From positions 317,210-381,209 of the forward strand of contig BDGG01000018.1 in assembly GCA_001949185.1 (NCBI GenBank): a DNA stretch of 64,000 nucleotides. Reading direction: 5' to 3'. Origin of the DNA: Ramazzottius varieornatus. Taxonomy: Eukaryota; Tardigrada; Eutardigrada; Parachela; Ramazzottiidae. Below the pieces are notes generated by a model that saw only the letters and a program-made list of their open reading frames with translations, searched no databases and was not told where the DNA came from. The position numbers and the translations under genes were made by a program. Positions 11,173-23,265 of the stretch are shown in pieces (the stretch's first letter is position 1; each line of letters opens with the position of its first letter).

Positions 11173-14100
11173 ATGCCGTCGCGTCGACTGCGCCAAAAGC
11201 AGCTAGGACCAGCCCCGCTTGCCTCCTTCGACAGCGGCCTCAGCTCCGTCTACAACTCTTTTGATGAAGGTACCCAACAGTCCAACCAACTTTCCAACCC
11301 CAAAACTTGAACAATTTTCGGAAAATAATTGGGGTCTCGGCAGACAAAGTCGAACAGACCATTTCTTCAAGTGGCGCACGCTTGCAGCTTACATTGCTGG
11401 AACAGCGCGCCACCCGGGATAAGAGTATTGTAGAGTTATTCAAGTGACGCACGCTGCCTTGTAATCAGCTGGGAGTGTGCGTCACTTGGAACAACGATGT
11501 GGTCAAGTTTGTTTGCCAGGCCCCCAATGTTGGCATGTCGTTCCAGTCTTATCCGTTTGGTCCTGTTGGTGTATTGCAGCTGCACATTCCTCATTGATTG
11601 ATTGATTTCAAAGGTTTGGGGACGGTGGGTTATAGCGCTGATCTACCCGGTTCCTCGCAGCGTCACATCGGCGTCCTGTGCCAAACGAGCATCATGGAGG
11701 AGACAGCGGTGGTAGTCAAGACGCGTTCCATCGCTTGTCAAACCGAGCGGTCGGCCCTTCGTGATGGTGTCAAGAGCAAGCCTCGCAAGAGCTCGCAGTC
11801 TCAAACCTCCTTCGAAGCCGAACCCATCACCATCGACGTTCAGAGCGACTCGCCTTTGGCCTCACCTTCCACCTCCTCCACTGCAGTCAAACGGCCCACT
11901 GTCCTGGTGGAGACGCGGACCTACAACAAGCAAAGCTCGTTGCAGCCTTCCGAGTATGAGGTGGACCGTGCACCCTCGCCTTCTCGACCTCAAACACTGG
12001 ACTTGTCCAAGAAGCAAAAGAAGTCGCCGACCAGTTTCAGCAAGGTGCAAAAGCTGGATGTTAGAGCCCGGCCTGTCAGTGCCAGCTCGGCACCTTCCTC
12101 CTCCTCTGCCGTCAGCACCGAGCGTAAGCGCAGTTTGCTGAGCAAGAAATCAAGCGACCCTTCAGCCTCGCCCGATGCACAAGTCAAGTCCCGTTCTTCC
12201 AGCTTCAAGAGTCCCTTCAAGCGTAAAGAATCAACGGCCACCGGCGGTTCTTCCTCCTCCAGGTCGGCTTCCCCCATGTTGAGCGTTCGCCAACGGATGG
12301 CCAGTCTTTCTCCGCGACGCAGCAAGAAGAACAACCTGGCTCGCAACAAGCTGGAAGCTTTACTGACCCACGTCCAAGTGTCGCAAGTGGGTACCGACGT
12401 GATGGAGACGGGGGACTTGTCGGCTAGCAGCACCCTCAATCGTAACTCCAACCGTTCCTTATCGTCGCCGCGGCCTCCTTCGCACAGTCTGTCACCCAAG
12501 GCCTTTCGTAAGGGTGAATCGCATGCCTTGAACAAGCTGCAGCAGCTGATTGACCGTACCCGCCTTTCCGTAAGTGCCCACCCTCATGACCAGCCCAACC
12601 ATACTAACCAACGCCACAGTGTCGATGTCCATCACGGTCATGCCGACGATGGACGACGCAGGTCCAAGTCGACGCCGCCGCAGCCGGAGCCACTGTCAGC
12701 GGCACACCGGGTCTCGATGGGGGATGTGTGGGGTTTCCATCATCATCAGCGCCATCACACACAGCGACACAGCCACGACACGGCCACCGCCTCTTCTGTT
12801 CTAAGTAATGATACACCTTCTAACCCACCTTCCCCCTTCGAACCTGAGACAGTGACCAAGAAATCTGCTTTCTCGCTGCAGGAACCTAAAGGCCGCCCAT
12901 CACCGCCTCAGCCACCACAAGACAACACCGACGACGACGACGACGACGACGACCAAGATGAACAATCAAGCTCAAAGGACCAAAATAATATTCCATTTCA
13001 AAATACCGGCGATGAACAGACAGCCAATGAAGGCATTGACACTGAAGGAGGCGGAGAAGACAGTAAACAAGACAAGGAAGACACGCTACTCACTGCCACC
13101 GAAGAGAACGAGGAAGACCTACCATCTGGTCAGGTCTCCGATATCCTCGATAAAGTCTTGCGCGAACAAGCCAAACGTGACATTGCGCAGTTACGGCAGA
13201 AAGTTCGGGACGAACGGCAGAAACGGCAGACATTCCGCACAGCCCCGGTGCAGCGACCCCGGTCGGCTACACGGGACATGGCCGTTGTCGACCTGGAAGC
13301 CTACGTGGCCGAGGCTGAGAAGGAAGGGGCCAGCACCCAGGGCAGCGCACAACGCATCAAGCTGAAGCTCCGTCTCAACCAGCAAGACTCGTCGCAGCAA
13401 TCGATCGATGATGATGGCGCAACTACACAAGGCAAGGAGAAGGAAGGACGTCAGCCATCGTTGGTCGATGGCGACGACTGGAAGCGCTTCTGCCAGCAAG
13501 GCTTGCTCAACAAGCGTGCCTCACGGCTGCAACGCTCAACAGCCAGCCAGGGTAGCGACTGGCAGCCCGACTTTACCCAAGCATCCTTCAACCAGGACAA
13601 CAAGCTGCCCATTCCTATCATCATCGAGACAGCCTGGACGCCGCAGGAACATCGCCTTCTCAATGTAACACCCAGCCCCTCCGGCCATTTCAGACAATCA
13701 ACCGATCATGCCTCTTCCACCAATGACAATAGTCCAACAGCCAGCACTCCGCCCACCGATCAACATAACAAGGTCGATATCCACATCACTGCCAATGTGG
13801 CAGCCAACCCCGAGGAAGCCTTTGGTGGTGACTCCGCCTCGGCCCAAAGCCCCTCTACAGCCAGCCACAACGCTTTCGCCAGCGATTCTTTCGCCGCTCA
13901 AGACTCCTTCAGCCCAATTTATCCTGGCCAAGAGCACTCAGACGGCATTTCTCCATTATCCTCCTCTTCCACTGCAGCAGCTGCTGGCGTGGAAGAAGTA
14001 GCCTCGTCGGCCAGCGCCGTAACGATGAGCCCTGCAACTTCCGGCGAGGAAACGGCCAAGACGGTTGTGCCGACACGGAAAGCTCCCCCTGCACCTGTCC

Positions 14101-17100
14101 GCAAAGCTCCTCCACCGCCTGGCCCTCCTTCCTCCGCGGCTAAAGTCAGTGTCGCTGAACCTCTTCAAGAAGTATCTGTCATTGGCCCTGCTGAGGAAAA
14201 TGTGGCGCTTGTGCCTCAAGACCAAGACGCTTATTATGGCCACGACGACCCCACCCTCAGCGCCGCCTACTATGCTAATTACAGCCAGGACGGCAGTGCA
14301 GCGTATTACTATACCGACGAAGCGGGCAATTATTATTCGTATGGGGATTACAGTCAGCAGCAACAATGGGATGGCAGTCAGGGCAGCGCTGATCAATACG
14401 GCTATGACAGCTATGACAGCACAGGTCAAGCGGCAGGTGAATACTATCAGCAAGAGGACAATCAAGGCGTCCAAGCTGTGCTGAGTGATGTGAGGGATTC
14501 GGGCCGTGACGCCATCCTGACAGACCCGACGGCGATCGATACGGCGCCTGACCAAGAGGAAAGTAACGCGGCGCAGCACCACTATCAGCATGTCTCACAG
14601 GAGCAGCCGCAGCTGCAACAGCAACAACCAAGTCAGGCCAACGATGACAGGCTGCAAACGGATACGGAGCAGGACAGCAACGGCCTACAAGGCCAGCACG
14701 CCGGCAGATCTCCCCTTCTATCCGACTCACAAGGTTCGTCATCATTAAAGTTCAAAGGCCCGCTTAGTTGGCCGCCTACAATTACTGAAATTGCTATCGA
14801 TCTGCACGCTTATTCCCTTGTCTGACCTGATGGATGAGCCGGTGTGCGTCACCGGTCGAAAGAAAAACTCATAATGCTTCAACCAAGGCAGTTGAACCAA
14901 AAGATTCGACTCTCAGCCTTTGTAGGAATGTCTCTTGTATCAACTGACGCAACAACACCACAACAAGACCTTTTCACCCACCTTTTCTACAACGTTTTCC
15001 CAGGAAGTGTAGCAGTGTCCGATTTTCGCGTAGGGCAGATGTCAAGTGCGCAATTTTAGTCGAAAGTGGCTGTTTATACAGTATGTAGGACCTCTATCAT
15101 GATAGAATACAGTATTATGGTTGCATATTTGAGAGAATGTGACTGTGACGGCAGAAAGGCATTATAGGGGTGGAAGATTGGAGCTGACAATGTTTTTGGT
15201 CTTGGCAGGTGAAGAGTCAGAAGCCAACACGGTGATATGGAATCCGGCCAGCGGTCAGGAAGGTCGGCAAACGCCGAATGCGACCACCTTAGAGGACAAC
15301 GAGACATTCCAAGCGCTGGCCGAGGAGGTGGGCTTGAGGAGCCCTCAAGAGGATGACGGCAGCGGCATCGATCTAGCCCAGCAAAGCAAACATCGGCGTT
15401 TGTCCAAAGTGCCTTACACTTCCCTCGACGTCCAGGACGAGGAGGAGGCTGCCACCGACAGCGCTACAACTACTCAAGGCAACGAGAACATGGCGGAAGA
15501 GGAAAGCGTTACACCACTGCTGCAAGCCGAGCTGACCGAGGGCGGAGAGGGGACCGAAGGAGAAGCTTTCCCGCCGCCGCCTGAAGAACTGATGATAGAG
15601 GGCGGCCACAGGGAAGGCAGTGACGTTTATGCGACAGAAGGTGGTGCTACACAGTATGACTACGACCTGGCCATATACGATCCGCACGGGACGGGCTACG
15701 CCATCGGCAGCCAGGAATATAATGCCTATTATTACCCTCAACATGCAACGGAAGGAGAAGGAGGATATGATGCTTCCGCTCATGCTACAGGTAACCACAC
15801 TGAAAGTAATGTCCGCTACGGCACCTTGCCTCATTAGCCAATCAACAAGCGCTCTTTACAACCATCGCTCACTTCCATGCCTTCTTGTCATGACTTCCTC
15901 TGTAGTACTGCCGCTCTTTTTTTAAAGAAAAAAAGTTTGTTACTCTATTGAGATGGTTAAAGATTGAGATGGTTACTCTATTGAGATGGCATACTAGCTA
16001 GTGCATTTTTCTTTTGGTCAAATTTCATGGCTTGTCCAAATGGAGGAAAAAGGGCAGTCTTGCCACCTTGCTTGGATGTTGCCTTGTTATTGCAGAGAAC
16101 CATGTTAGCGAGAGCTATTATGGAACAGCAGAGGACGAGCAGTACTACGCTCAAGAACCTTCGGCCTACGCGACGGGGGAAGGCAGTGCTTCCGTACCGT
16201 CCTACGAGTACAGCACCACCTACTCGACCACCTACCCCGCCGCTCAAGACTACTCTTCCTACCCTGCCGAACAAAGCACCACCACCCACAGCCACAGCTG
16301 GAGTTACGGCGCTGATAGCCAACAGCCTGCAACAGTCCAGCCCGCCAGAGTGGAGCAGGAATGGAAGGTCCCTACCTACGCAACCTACCTCCCTCCAACC
16401 GCCGCCACCACCGCCACTTCCCATTACCCGACAGCTGACGAGCAGCAGTACGAAGAGGAGGAGGGCTACGAAGGTCACGAGGGCTATGAGGGCTATGGGC
16501 AAGAGGAAGCTGTCGGCCAGACTTCCGCCCTTCCACGCGAACGCCTCTTTGATGAAGAGGAAACGCTGCCTTTCGGACAGTTTCGCCCCCAACCCAAGAA
16601 GAAGGACCCCACCCTCCCACTTCACATGAAAATGGCCAAAGGTACCTCTTCTCTTCCTCTCCCATATTCTATGCATGTTATGACTCAAAATACCGCCCCA
16701 CAAAAATTTAAAAATGGATTTGGCGGAATCTTTGAAAACATTTCAACAGGAATATTCTGGAATGCCTAAAACAAATTTGCAATATTTTTGGTTCCACGTC
16801 GAACATGTCTATAAAGTCTCGTGAGACGAGGATAGTGAGTGGAGAGCCAACGTTTTCTTGGGCGGTGTGTCTAATCGGTACACAGCTGCGTTAGGCTTGA
16901 CTGGTAAGGAGAATCTGTCATGCGCAGCTGGAGTGAGGCATGGCTTTGCCCTACCCCGCTTCCATCGATTTTTTGCCCCACTTCCGCCTCAGAGTACCCC
17001 TCGTTTCAGCTGGCGTAAAAGAACTATCGATCGGTTGTCATTTGCCCGAGCTCCAAGCCATGACAAAAGTTAGTTAGATAACAAACAGACACATGATCAC

Positions 17101-20100
17101 GCTCGACAGACGTCTTCATTACCGCGGCAGGTTGCGCATAATAATCAAAAACTCAATAGGCATATAAGGACCGGCTTCCACCTAGCCATGCTCCACATTT
17201 CATGAAATTGAATCCCGCAGAATACACAATCGAACTCTTGTGACTTTTAGCGTTTGCTCCACTATCTACACTTCTCATTAATTTTATCCTTCCTTTACGT
17301 TTTCATGCGGGTGGCACTCACAGCAACTGACACCAAACACTGTGTGTCCTTCGATCCCATTTCACCCCCATCGACCTAAATAAGGCTCTTCCTCCTCTTT
17401 ACCAAATTTTGGTGTCTTTACTTGACTGCTGCGGATACTTGGTTTCTTGTGTGAAGTTTGACATCAAAACGCTCTTGAAACTGAGGATCAGTGCGACATT
17501 TTTCTACATTCTTCTTGCAAAGCAAATCAAAAAGATGGCGTTGCAAAGTGGCGCACCTTTGTTGTGTTGTTGGTTGGAAGCGTGCGCCACTTGGAAAACA
17601 ATCTTGTTCAGTTTCTTTCCCTCGGTTGGACATAAAATGATGGTGGTAGAACAATGGGTGGTCGAAGTCGTTGTTGTTGAAGGAAGACATTGAACTGGGC
17701 CCATCATTCGTTGCAGGTCTGAAGCCATCGAAGAAGAAAGTGATGAACTTGATCACCAAAGGCAAGTACTCTTCGGGTAAGAAGAAGGACCTCTTTGACG
17801 ACCTGGAGCAGTCCTTTCAACCGGGCAAAGGGGGCGAGTCGGAGAGTGAGGAACCTGCCGCTCACTCTGCCGAATGGCAGGCCTACCAGAACATGACGGC
17901 GCGGGTGGAGCAGACGATGGGTGCAGCCAGACAGAAGATTACACCGCTGCACACTCCCTCATCTCCTCCATCGGACAACTCGCTCCATCCCTCGCCTGCC
18001 CGACCGGCCCCACCCAGCAGACCTGTCTCGCCAATGCCCAAAGCCAACGTTGACGACCTACTGGCAGTACTGGACCAACCGGCCCAAGAGGAAGTGAAGA
18101 AGGCGGCAGGGCCACCGGGTAGACCGCCGCCACCCAAAGGCAAACCTGGTCGACCACCGCCACCCAAGAAAGCCGAGACGCCAACGACGCCTCGAGTTAC
18201 ACCGACTAACGTTGAAGTGACTAACACTCAGGTACAAATTACTTGTCCTTACCTTAACCCAACTTTCTCATTATGTTCGTTTCTTTCATCCTTGCGTAGA
18301 CTTGTTTCCGGCTTCCGCTTCGTCTGTTCGATCTGTTCATTTTCCTTTCCTAATTTATTTATTTACAGATATTTTTGCTTTACCCTTTGGTTCTTCATTC
18401 ATTTCTCAGTCTATTTTGGCGCAAGGAACGTTTGGTCATTTTCGTGTAAAGTGGATTCAAGGTTGCAAAAGTTGGTTCGGTTCGGTTCGGGTCTAGTCTC
18501 ATCGAAGCATAGCAAAAAAGGCTGTTAAGTGAGCTTAACGTTGGATGTTGTAGAATGTTGCTCAAGAGACGTCGTCCAGTGCGATCGACGAGCTGGCCGA
18601 TTTCTTCAGTGCTCCAGTACCTGCTCCAACCCCTTCCAAGGCCGAAAAGCTTCCCCTTAACAAAATTTCCTCCTCGTCCAGCCGTTCTGCCCAATCAGCC
18701 CCCGCTGCCACCCGCGCCCCAGCGTCTGCCTCGCAGGTCGTGCCCACTGAAATCAAGCCGCTTGCTCGACCCAAACCCGGTGATAAGTCCACCAAGTCCA
18801 CAGCAGCCACCGAGGCGCCACTGGAGAAAGCAGTGAGCAAAGCTGCGACACCGGCTGCTCCTCCGCCCAAGAAATCCATCGATGACTTACTGGGTCTTTT
18901 CGATGTCGACCCCCAACCTCAAGCAGTACCTGTCACCGCCACTCCAGAGGATATTGTTAAGGTGGAACCTGCAGAGCGAGATCCCTTTGCCACGGAAGAC
19001 CCTTTTGCTTCGACGGTTTCAAGTCAGGCGGTGCCTGCAGCCACCACGCCCTCTGCCGTCTATACGCACCGAGGAGCCAATGGCTTTATCACTCGCGACG
19101 ACTTTGATACGACTGAGACGGTCCACGATGGACAGGCGCCCCAGGAAAACAACGGTAAACTGGCCCAATACAGAAAACTGTCTAGTCCATCATTGGTTTC
19201 TTAAGACACTAAGTCTCTCTTGTACTGCAGTACATCTTGATGATCGACATGGAAAACCTTATTGACTTTTTTCTACGTTGATTTCATGTCTTACAGGCCT
19301 CAAGGAGCAGCAAGGAGGAGAAAGTGGGGCAGCAAGCGCCACTCAGCCTTCTCCAGCAGATGAAGGCAATGTGAAAGTCAACGGTACCTCGTCGGCGTCG
19401 ACCACCAGCGAGTCGTGGGACCCATGGGCTTCCACACCAGCCCAAGTCACTGCCGTCACTTCCTCGCCCAGCAGCGCACCACCCACTGTACCAGCCCGTC
19501 CTCCTCCACCACCTCGCCCTCCCTCCTCTACACCCAAAATGTCGCGCAAGGACATGTTCCTGCAGTCCAACTCGCAAGACTCGGACGTCACCTTCGCTGC
19601 GGCCTTCAGCCACACACGCGATGAAAGTCCCGACGAAGAAGCCCCCACAGATTTAAGCGTCACCGGCCATGCTATCAAGGCAGCTGAGCTGGCTGAAGCC
19701 GCGCAGCAGACGACCGTCGTCTCCCAAGTGGAAAGCATGCTTGTCCATAGTCAACCTAGCCCCACTCCAAGTCGTAAAGCCAGCCACTTGTTACCCAAGG
19801 CTAACGGGGGAGATTTCAGTGCATGGGGCGATGACGATAGCAGCGCCAGCAAGAACGCTTTCCAAGCCAACTTTGACAGCGACCCTTTCGCTGACAACAC
19901 GGCTGCAGCAACCCAAGAGACAGACCCCAGCGACCCGGAAGCGGCCATGTTGAAATTGGTGGCCAGCTACAAGAACAAAGCTCCGGAGAAGATCAACCTC
20001 AACGCCGAAGCCTTGGACGATTCCTTCTTTGACCCCTTCGCCACCATCGTCCCTGAAGAGTCACCACTTCCGCCTCAGAGAGCGCCAGCGGCCAGCGAAG

Positions 20101-22261
20101 AGGACGACTTTGCCATATGGGAAGCACCTGGTGCAAGACCAGCTACACTGCCGGCTAAAGGACGAGCTGGTCGAAAGATGTCACAACAGTCCAACGCTTC
20201 CAGAAGAACCTCCCAAGGTTCAGCCAGCACGCCGTTATACGATGAAGACGACACGGCGCCCATGCCAGAGTTCATGTGGGACCATCCCCAGTCATCGTGG
20301 ACGCTGGCTTTACGATACCCACCCAAAAAGACCTTCACCGGTACCCGTGGCTGGAAGGACATTTTCGTCAAGCTACAAGACAACGTCATCCTACTGTATC
20401 ACAACGCCAAAGAAGCCAAGCCCTTCCACGAGGTGCCGCTACAAGGTAACTACGTCGTGACGGAGATTGCCGTCCATCAGGAATTGGACGTCTTCACCAA
20501 GATTTTCACCACCAAGATCGAGTATGTCCTCTATAAAGAACGGGTGGGCATTCGACCAGGGCAAATTGGCAAGATCAACAAGGGGCAGATTACCAAGTTG
20601 GGTCTTCCGCTGGAACACGCTTCACAGAATACGGAGCTGCTGAAGTTTGGCTCCTTGAGGATCGGGGTGCTGCGCGACTTTGTCCACGCTATCGAAGACG
20701 TCTTATTTCGTATGCCGATGGTCCGTGAACGTCCGATGATCTACAAACAGTCGGAAATACAAGCTCACGTTATCGATGAGTTTACAGCCAAAGTGGACAA
20801 GCAAGGAATAATTTCCGAGCGGAAAGGCCGAGTCAGAGTTTACTGCCTGGCATTCCTCTCCGGTATGCCCGAGGTGGAGTTTGGACTGAATGATATCCAG
20901 CGCCGAGGGAAGGAAGTGGTGGGTCGACACGACATTCTACCCATCTACACCGAAGAGTGGATCCGCATGGAGAACGTCGAGATGCACCATTGTGTCTCCA
21001 AGGAGGAACACGCCAAGAACCAGATGATCAAGTTTGTCCCGCCCGACGCCTGCTTCTTTGAACTGGTCAGGTTCCGGGTGCGACCACCCAGGAGTCGCGA
21101 CCTGCCCTTAGCCATCAAAGTCCACTTCATCATGGAAGGCTACAAAGTGGGCATTAAAGTCGAAGCCATGACGACCGACTACTACCGCAGGAAACGCGCG
21201 CAACCTTGTGATGACATCCAGATCAGGGTCCCCGTCCCCGAACAGTGGATCTACTTGTTCAGGACCGAGAAGCTCCTCGGCTATGGCTCCAAACATGCAC
21301 AAAGCAAGAAAGGCAGTATGATGAAGGTCAGAACGAAATTTATTCAGTAACATTGACGAGGGTAGAATCGGCTATGGACGTCGTTGCAGGAATTACGGGA
21401 GAAAATTCGAACTGCCGGCGCGGCTGTGCCCGATACCAGCGCCATCGCCGTTACAGCAGGCTCTGCGCGCTACGAACACTGCTACAGATCGCTAGTCTGG
21501 AGACTGAGCCGTCTTCCCAAGGAAGGCCAGGGTAAATATACAACCCTGCTCATTTTGATGAAGCTTCGTCCGTAGAAAGAGACCACATTCCTTTTCCTTT
21601 CCTCCCTCCGTTGCTTTCGCCTTTAGTCTGTGCACTTGCCGCCCATGCCAAAAAGACCTTTGCCGCCCTACTCGAACTTTGTTCAGTTTGTTGCCCAAGC
21701 TTGTTGCCGTATGGTTACAAATAGTAGGCGGGAGGGGGGGGGGGTTTGTTGGCCGTTGGATGCACCGAAGAAATGCGGCTTGTAGGTTGGGTCTTTTTGT
21801 AAAAAGTGTTCTATCATTTGAGAGCTCGGCAAACAAGTTCGATGAAATTATTGGCGCATAAGTGTAGTGTTATTGGCAGCAAGCGTGCGCCACTTGGCCA
21901 AAAAGAATTTGCCCATTTTGCTTGGCGAGCTTCTGTTTCCTTCATTTCATTTGTGATAGTGGAAGCTTTTACCTTGGTGGTTGTAGGTGCGGGTTCGCAA
22001 CATCAGATGACGTGTAAACTGGACCTCAACTCATACGACACAATGCCGCAAAGCTTTGAACCCAACGCGGAAATTGAGTTTACCATGCCAGCCGCCACCA
22101 TGTCACACACAACTTTACGCAGCATCTCGACGACCTGTGACGAACCACCCGAGAAATGGGTCAAGTACCTGGCCAAATACGAATACGTCGTGGAGATCGA
22201 CTACAAGATTGACCGGGGAGATGTCCAATTGTACGGCGATAGCGCCATCAACTTTGAATGA
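11173..22261 (+). CDS. stnB: Stonin / stoned-B endocytic adaptor (giant form)
   Basis: Stonins link synaptotagmin and clathrin/AP-2 during synaptic vesicle retrieval. Exons: 11173-11269, 11614-14733, 15209-15790, 16096-16641, 17717-18231, 18554-19154, 19297-21326, 21390-21531 and 21987-22261. All boundaries are phase-consistent and sum to 2,635 codons plus stop. The C-terminal ~485 residues are diagnostic: a stonin homology domain (from about residue 2150, SSWTLALRYPP) and then a mu-homology domain (from about 2300) ending in EYVVEIDYKIDRG and a final NFE. The N-terminal ~2,100 residues look disordered. They run through Ser/Pro/Gln-rich stretches, an Asp run, Tyr-rich blocks (about 14230-14460 and 15650-16500), Pro-rich PPPPK segments, DPF triplets and DDLL-type motifs (VDDLLAVLD, IDDLLGLFD). 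The first exon is the least certain part. Introns 1, 4 and 8 hold copies of the palindromic MITE. Confidence 0.88.
11330..11535. repeat. Palindromic MITE (GTGGCGCAC family), two adjacent copies in stonin intron 1
   Basis: Copy one starts near 11336 (CTCGGCAGAC) with its hairpin core at 11368-11412. Copy two has its core at 11441-11490 (CAAGTGACGCACGC with its complement GTGTGCGTCACTTGG) and runs into a GTTTGCC-like end by about 11530. Both lie inside the 344-nt first intron. Confidence 0.75.
17500..17625. repeat. Palindromic MITE copy in stonin intron 4
   Basis: The hairpin core at 17544-17594 reads CAAAGTGGCGCACC, a loop, then GAAGCGTGCGCCACTTGG, followed by AAAACAATCTTG as in other copies. 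Confidence 0.75.
21825..21935. repeat. Palindromic MITE copy in stonin intron 8, showing both termini
   Basis: The left end is GAGCTCGGCAAAC (from about 21825). The centre has AAGCGTGCGCCACTTGG (21880-21896) and the right end is CTTGGCGAGC. This copy shows that the element is an inverted repeat as a whole and not only a short hairpin. Confidence 0.7.
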
Positions 22262-23265
22262 CCGAAGACAGAACTGCAACCCAAAGCCATCAAGCAATAT
22301 TTCCGTGATTTAAAAGAAAGAAGTGGATATTCTTTTCAGACAAACGTTTTACAGAGATGATTTTGTGGATGAAAAACTGGTCTCGTTTTATTTGTGTGGA
22401 TGACTGTTTGTGGATACAGAGGAAGTGGTCGTTTTTTCTGCAGACATTTGAGTTTTCTTTCCCCCGTGGTAATTGCGATAACTGAACAAAGTCCGGTGAT
22501 ATGTTATGTCCAAACAGCTACAAGTTGGCCAAAGCTTAGCTTGTACACTCTCCTGTCGAATTCCATCAAAATAATAAATTACTTATCCGTCAACTGAAAC
22601 TCATTCACACTAAGAAAGCCGTCACGAAACCCATTCTAAGAAACAAAAGAAGGTACTATCCCCATCTGAAAATCACGACAATTAAAATTCAATAGTGAAA
22701 AGATGAGGCTGTGGCAACTTCAGCTCTGTCCAGAACGAACAAGTTGGCCAATAATCTGACGCTTATCGTCAGTACCAGGCTTTTTGTACGAAGGCGGAAG
22801 GCACACTGGACCCAAAGTCACTGTCTGCGAGCTGGGAGCAAGTTCACACACCCCAACATAGCTATGGCCATTACTGTCAGCGCCTACCGTCAAGTCGACA
22901 GGAACATCTCTTCCCTCCCTACAGGCAGGTGCATTGGAGCAAGATGGCACAGGGGAGCCAATGCGACCAGCACTAGGACGTTCATACCTCAAGGAGCTCC
23001 TTCCTGTAAAACACAAAAGTACTTACTGTACAGAACTTGATCAGCTTCTTGCAGCAAAACCAAGACCGATGCAATGAAAGCTGGACAACTGAATGACATT
23101 CGCCACTTGTACCGTATCTTGTACCTAAATGGTCGGGGTGTTGAGCTAGTAATTGCTTAAGCGTTGCCAATGTGCTCGTCGCCGGAACGACAATCGCCGG
23201 TCGTCCAGCACCTTTACCGTTGTGTGGAAACGAGGCGGCTGCTGCGAAAAGAAAATCAAACAGCT
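22262..23265. other. Gap between the convergent stonin and zinc-finger genes
   Basis: This holds the 3' flanks of both genes. A minus-strand open frame at about 22740-23012 has a cysteine pattern faintly like a Kazal domain (a C-x5-C pair, then GADSNGHSYVGVCEL). It lacks the usual third cysteine and I found no convincing splice partner, so I do not call a gene. Confidence 0.35.
22573..22578 (+). other. AATAAA hexamer, candidate poly(A) signal of stonin
   Basis: This is an AATAAA on the plus strand about 310 nt past the stonin stop. It is the only obvious candidate I saw there. Confidence 0.4.

Noticed and set aside
13956-14591. 211-codon minus-strand frame
   Set aside because: Shadow of the Tyr/Gln/Asp-rich stonin exon; its leucine/valine-rich composition is the complement of that bias.
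22720-23016. Minus-strand frame resembling a Kazal domain (GADSNGHSYVGVCEL)
   Set aside because: The cysteine pattern is incomplete and no signal peptide or splice partner was found.
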